From Symbiobacteriaceae bacterium (GTDB lineage: Bacteria > Bacillota > JAAYKD01 > WRDA01), in the NCBI GenBank assembly GCA_009783675.1, contig WRDA01000103.1, positions 1 through 5,720 of the forward strand: DNA of 5,720 nucleotides, in the 5' to 3' direction. Numbering within the stretch: the stretch's first letter is position 1; each line of letters opens with the position of its first letter. Made by a program: the position numbers and the translations under genes. The notes below the pieces were generated by a model, which ran no database searches, was not told the DNA's origin, and saw only the letters and a program-made list of their open reading frames with translations. Below, one piece after another: positions 5,479 through 5,720 of the stretch.

Positions 5479-5720
5479 ATGCGGCGGCTGTTCATTACCA
5501 TCCTGGCAGCACTGCTCCTGTTCAGTGGCTGTGATGACCTCCAGGGACCTGTGACGACCTCACCACCGACGACACCTTCGACGGTGGCTCCCACCACCAC
5601 ACCTCCGACTCTGCCACCAGCCATTACTCCTCCTGGGGTTAAGCCTCCCTCCAGCTCGGTAATCGCCACGCCTTATGATCCGGCTTCCTATCCCAGGATA
5701 AGTCGGTTTTTGACCTATGA
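5479..5720 (+). CDS. Lipoprotein, N-terminal part, truncated by the window edge
   Basis: The frame is open from the ATG at 5479 to the window end, giving the first 80 residues. It starts 1 nt after the stop of the PstS-like gene, with GGGAG at 5464-5468 as a plausible ribosome binding site inside that gene's end, so the two are probably translated as a pair. Residues 4-16 are hydrophobic and the lipobox FSGC puts the lipid-modified cysteine at residue 18. A Pro/Thr-rich stalk (about 23-63) follows, similar in character to that of the upstream protein, then the beginning of a folded region with YDPASYPRISRFLTY. The visible part does not identify the family. A second binding protein or an accessory protein of the same surface complex would be reasonable, but this is inference. 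Confidence 0.8.
   Translation, partial: MRRLFITILAALLLFSGCDDLQGPVTTSPPTTPSTVAPTTTPPTLPPAITPPGVKPPSSSVIATPYDPASYPRISRFLTY

Noticed and set aside
5217..5669. Minus-strand 150-residue open frame with Gly/Val-rich sequence
   Set aside because: It is the complement of the PstS-like C-terminus and of the Pro/Thr-rich stalk of the next lipoprotein; the low-complexity Gly/Val run is what that stalk gives in reverse.

Overview
The window reads as a stretch of a monoderm (Gram-positive-type) bacterial genome of roughly balanced base composition. The evidence is a SipW-type signal peptide on a secreted protein, a class B sortase, lipoproteins with Pro/Thr-rich stalks and strong AGGAGG-like ribosome binding sites. 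Clostridia-like Bacillota fit best; Chloroflexota cannot be excluded. All genes lie on the + strand. I see no mobile element, CRISPR array, tRNA or rRNA.

Region 1 (58-4113) is a likely cell-surface operon of three genes. The first encodes a 426-residue secreted protein with a SipW/TasA-type signal peptide and a matrix-protein-like N-terminal domain. The second encodes a 608-residue secreted multidomain protein: signal peptide, two Ig-like segments, a Gly/Ser linker, three imperfect aromatic- and Asp/Gly-rich repeats, and a C-terminal DUF6273-like domain. The third encodes a membrane-anchored class B sortase with His, Cys and Arg catalytic residues in place. The gaps between them (65 and 82 nt) each contain an inverted repeat; the one before the sortase is strong. 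Neither secreted protein has a recognisable C-terminal sorting signal, so the sortase substrate is not apparent here, and the dedicated SipW signal peptidase must lie outside the window.

Region 2 (4114-4484) is a 371-nt non-coding stretch packed with inverted repeats. It holds a bidirectional-type terminator candidate directly after the sortase, three back-to-back short hairpins, and a larger nested structure containing a stem capped by a GUAA tetraloop. A weak promoter candidate and a perfect Shine-Dalgarno sequence for the next gene follow. I could not match the structure to a known riboswitch class.

Region 3 (4485-5720) starts a second transcription unit of two tandem lipoprotein genes separated by 1 nt. 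The first is a PstS-like substrate-binding lipoprotein with a GTG start. The second, cut off by the window edge, has a lipobox and a similar Pro/Thr-rich stalk. No ABC permease or ATPase is visible, so a role in uptake as opposed to surface sensing or scavenging is undecided.
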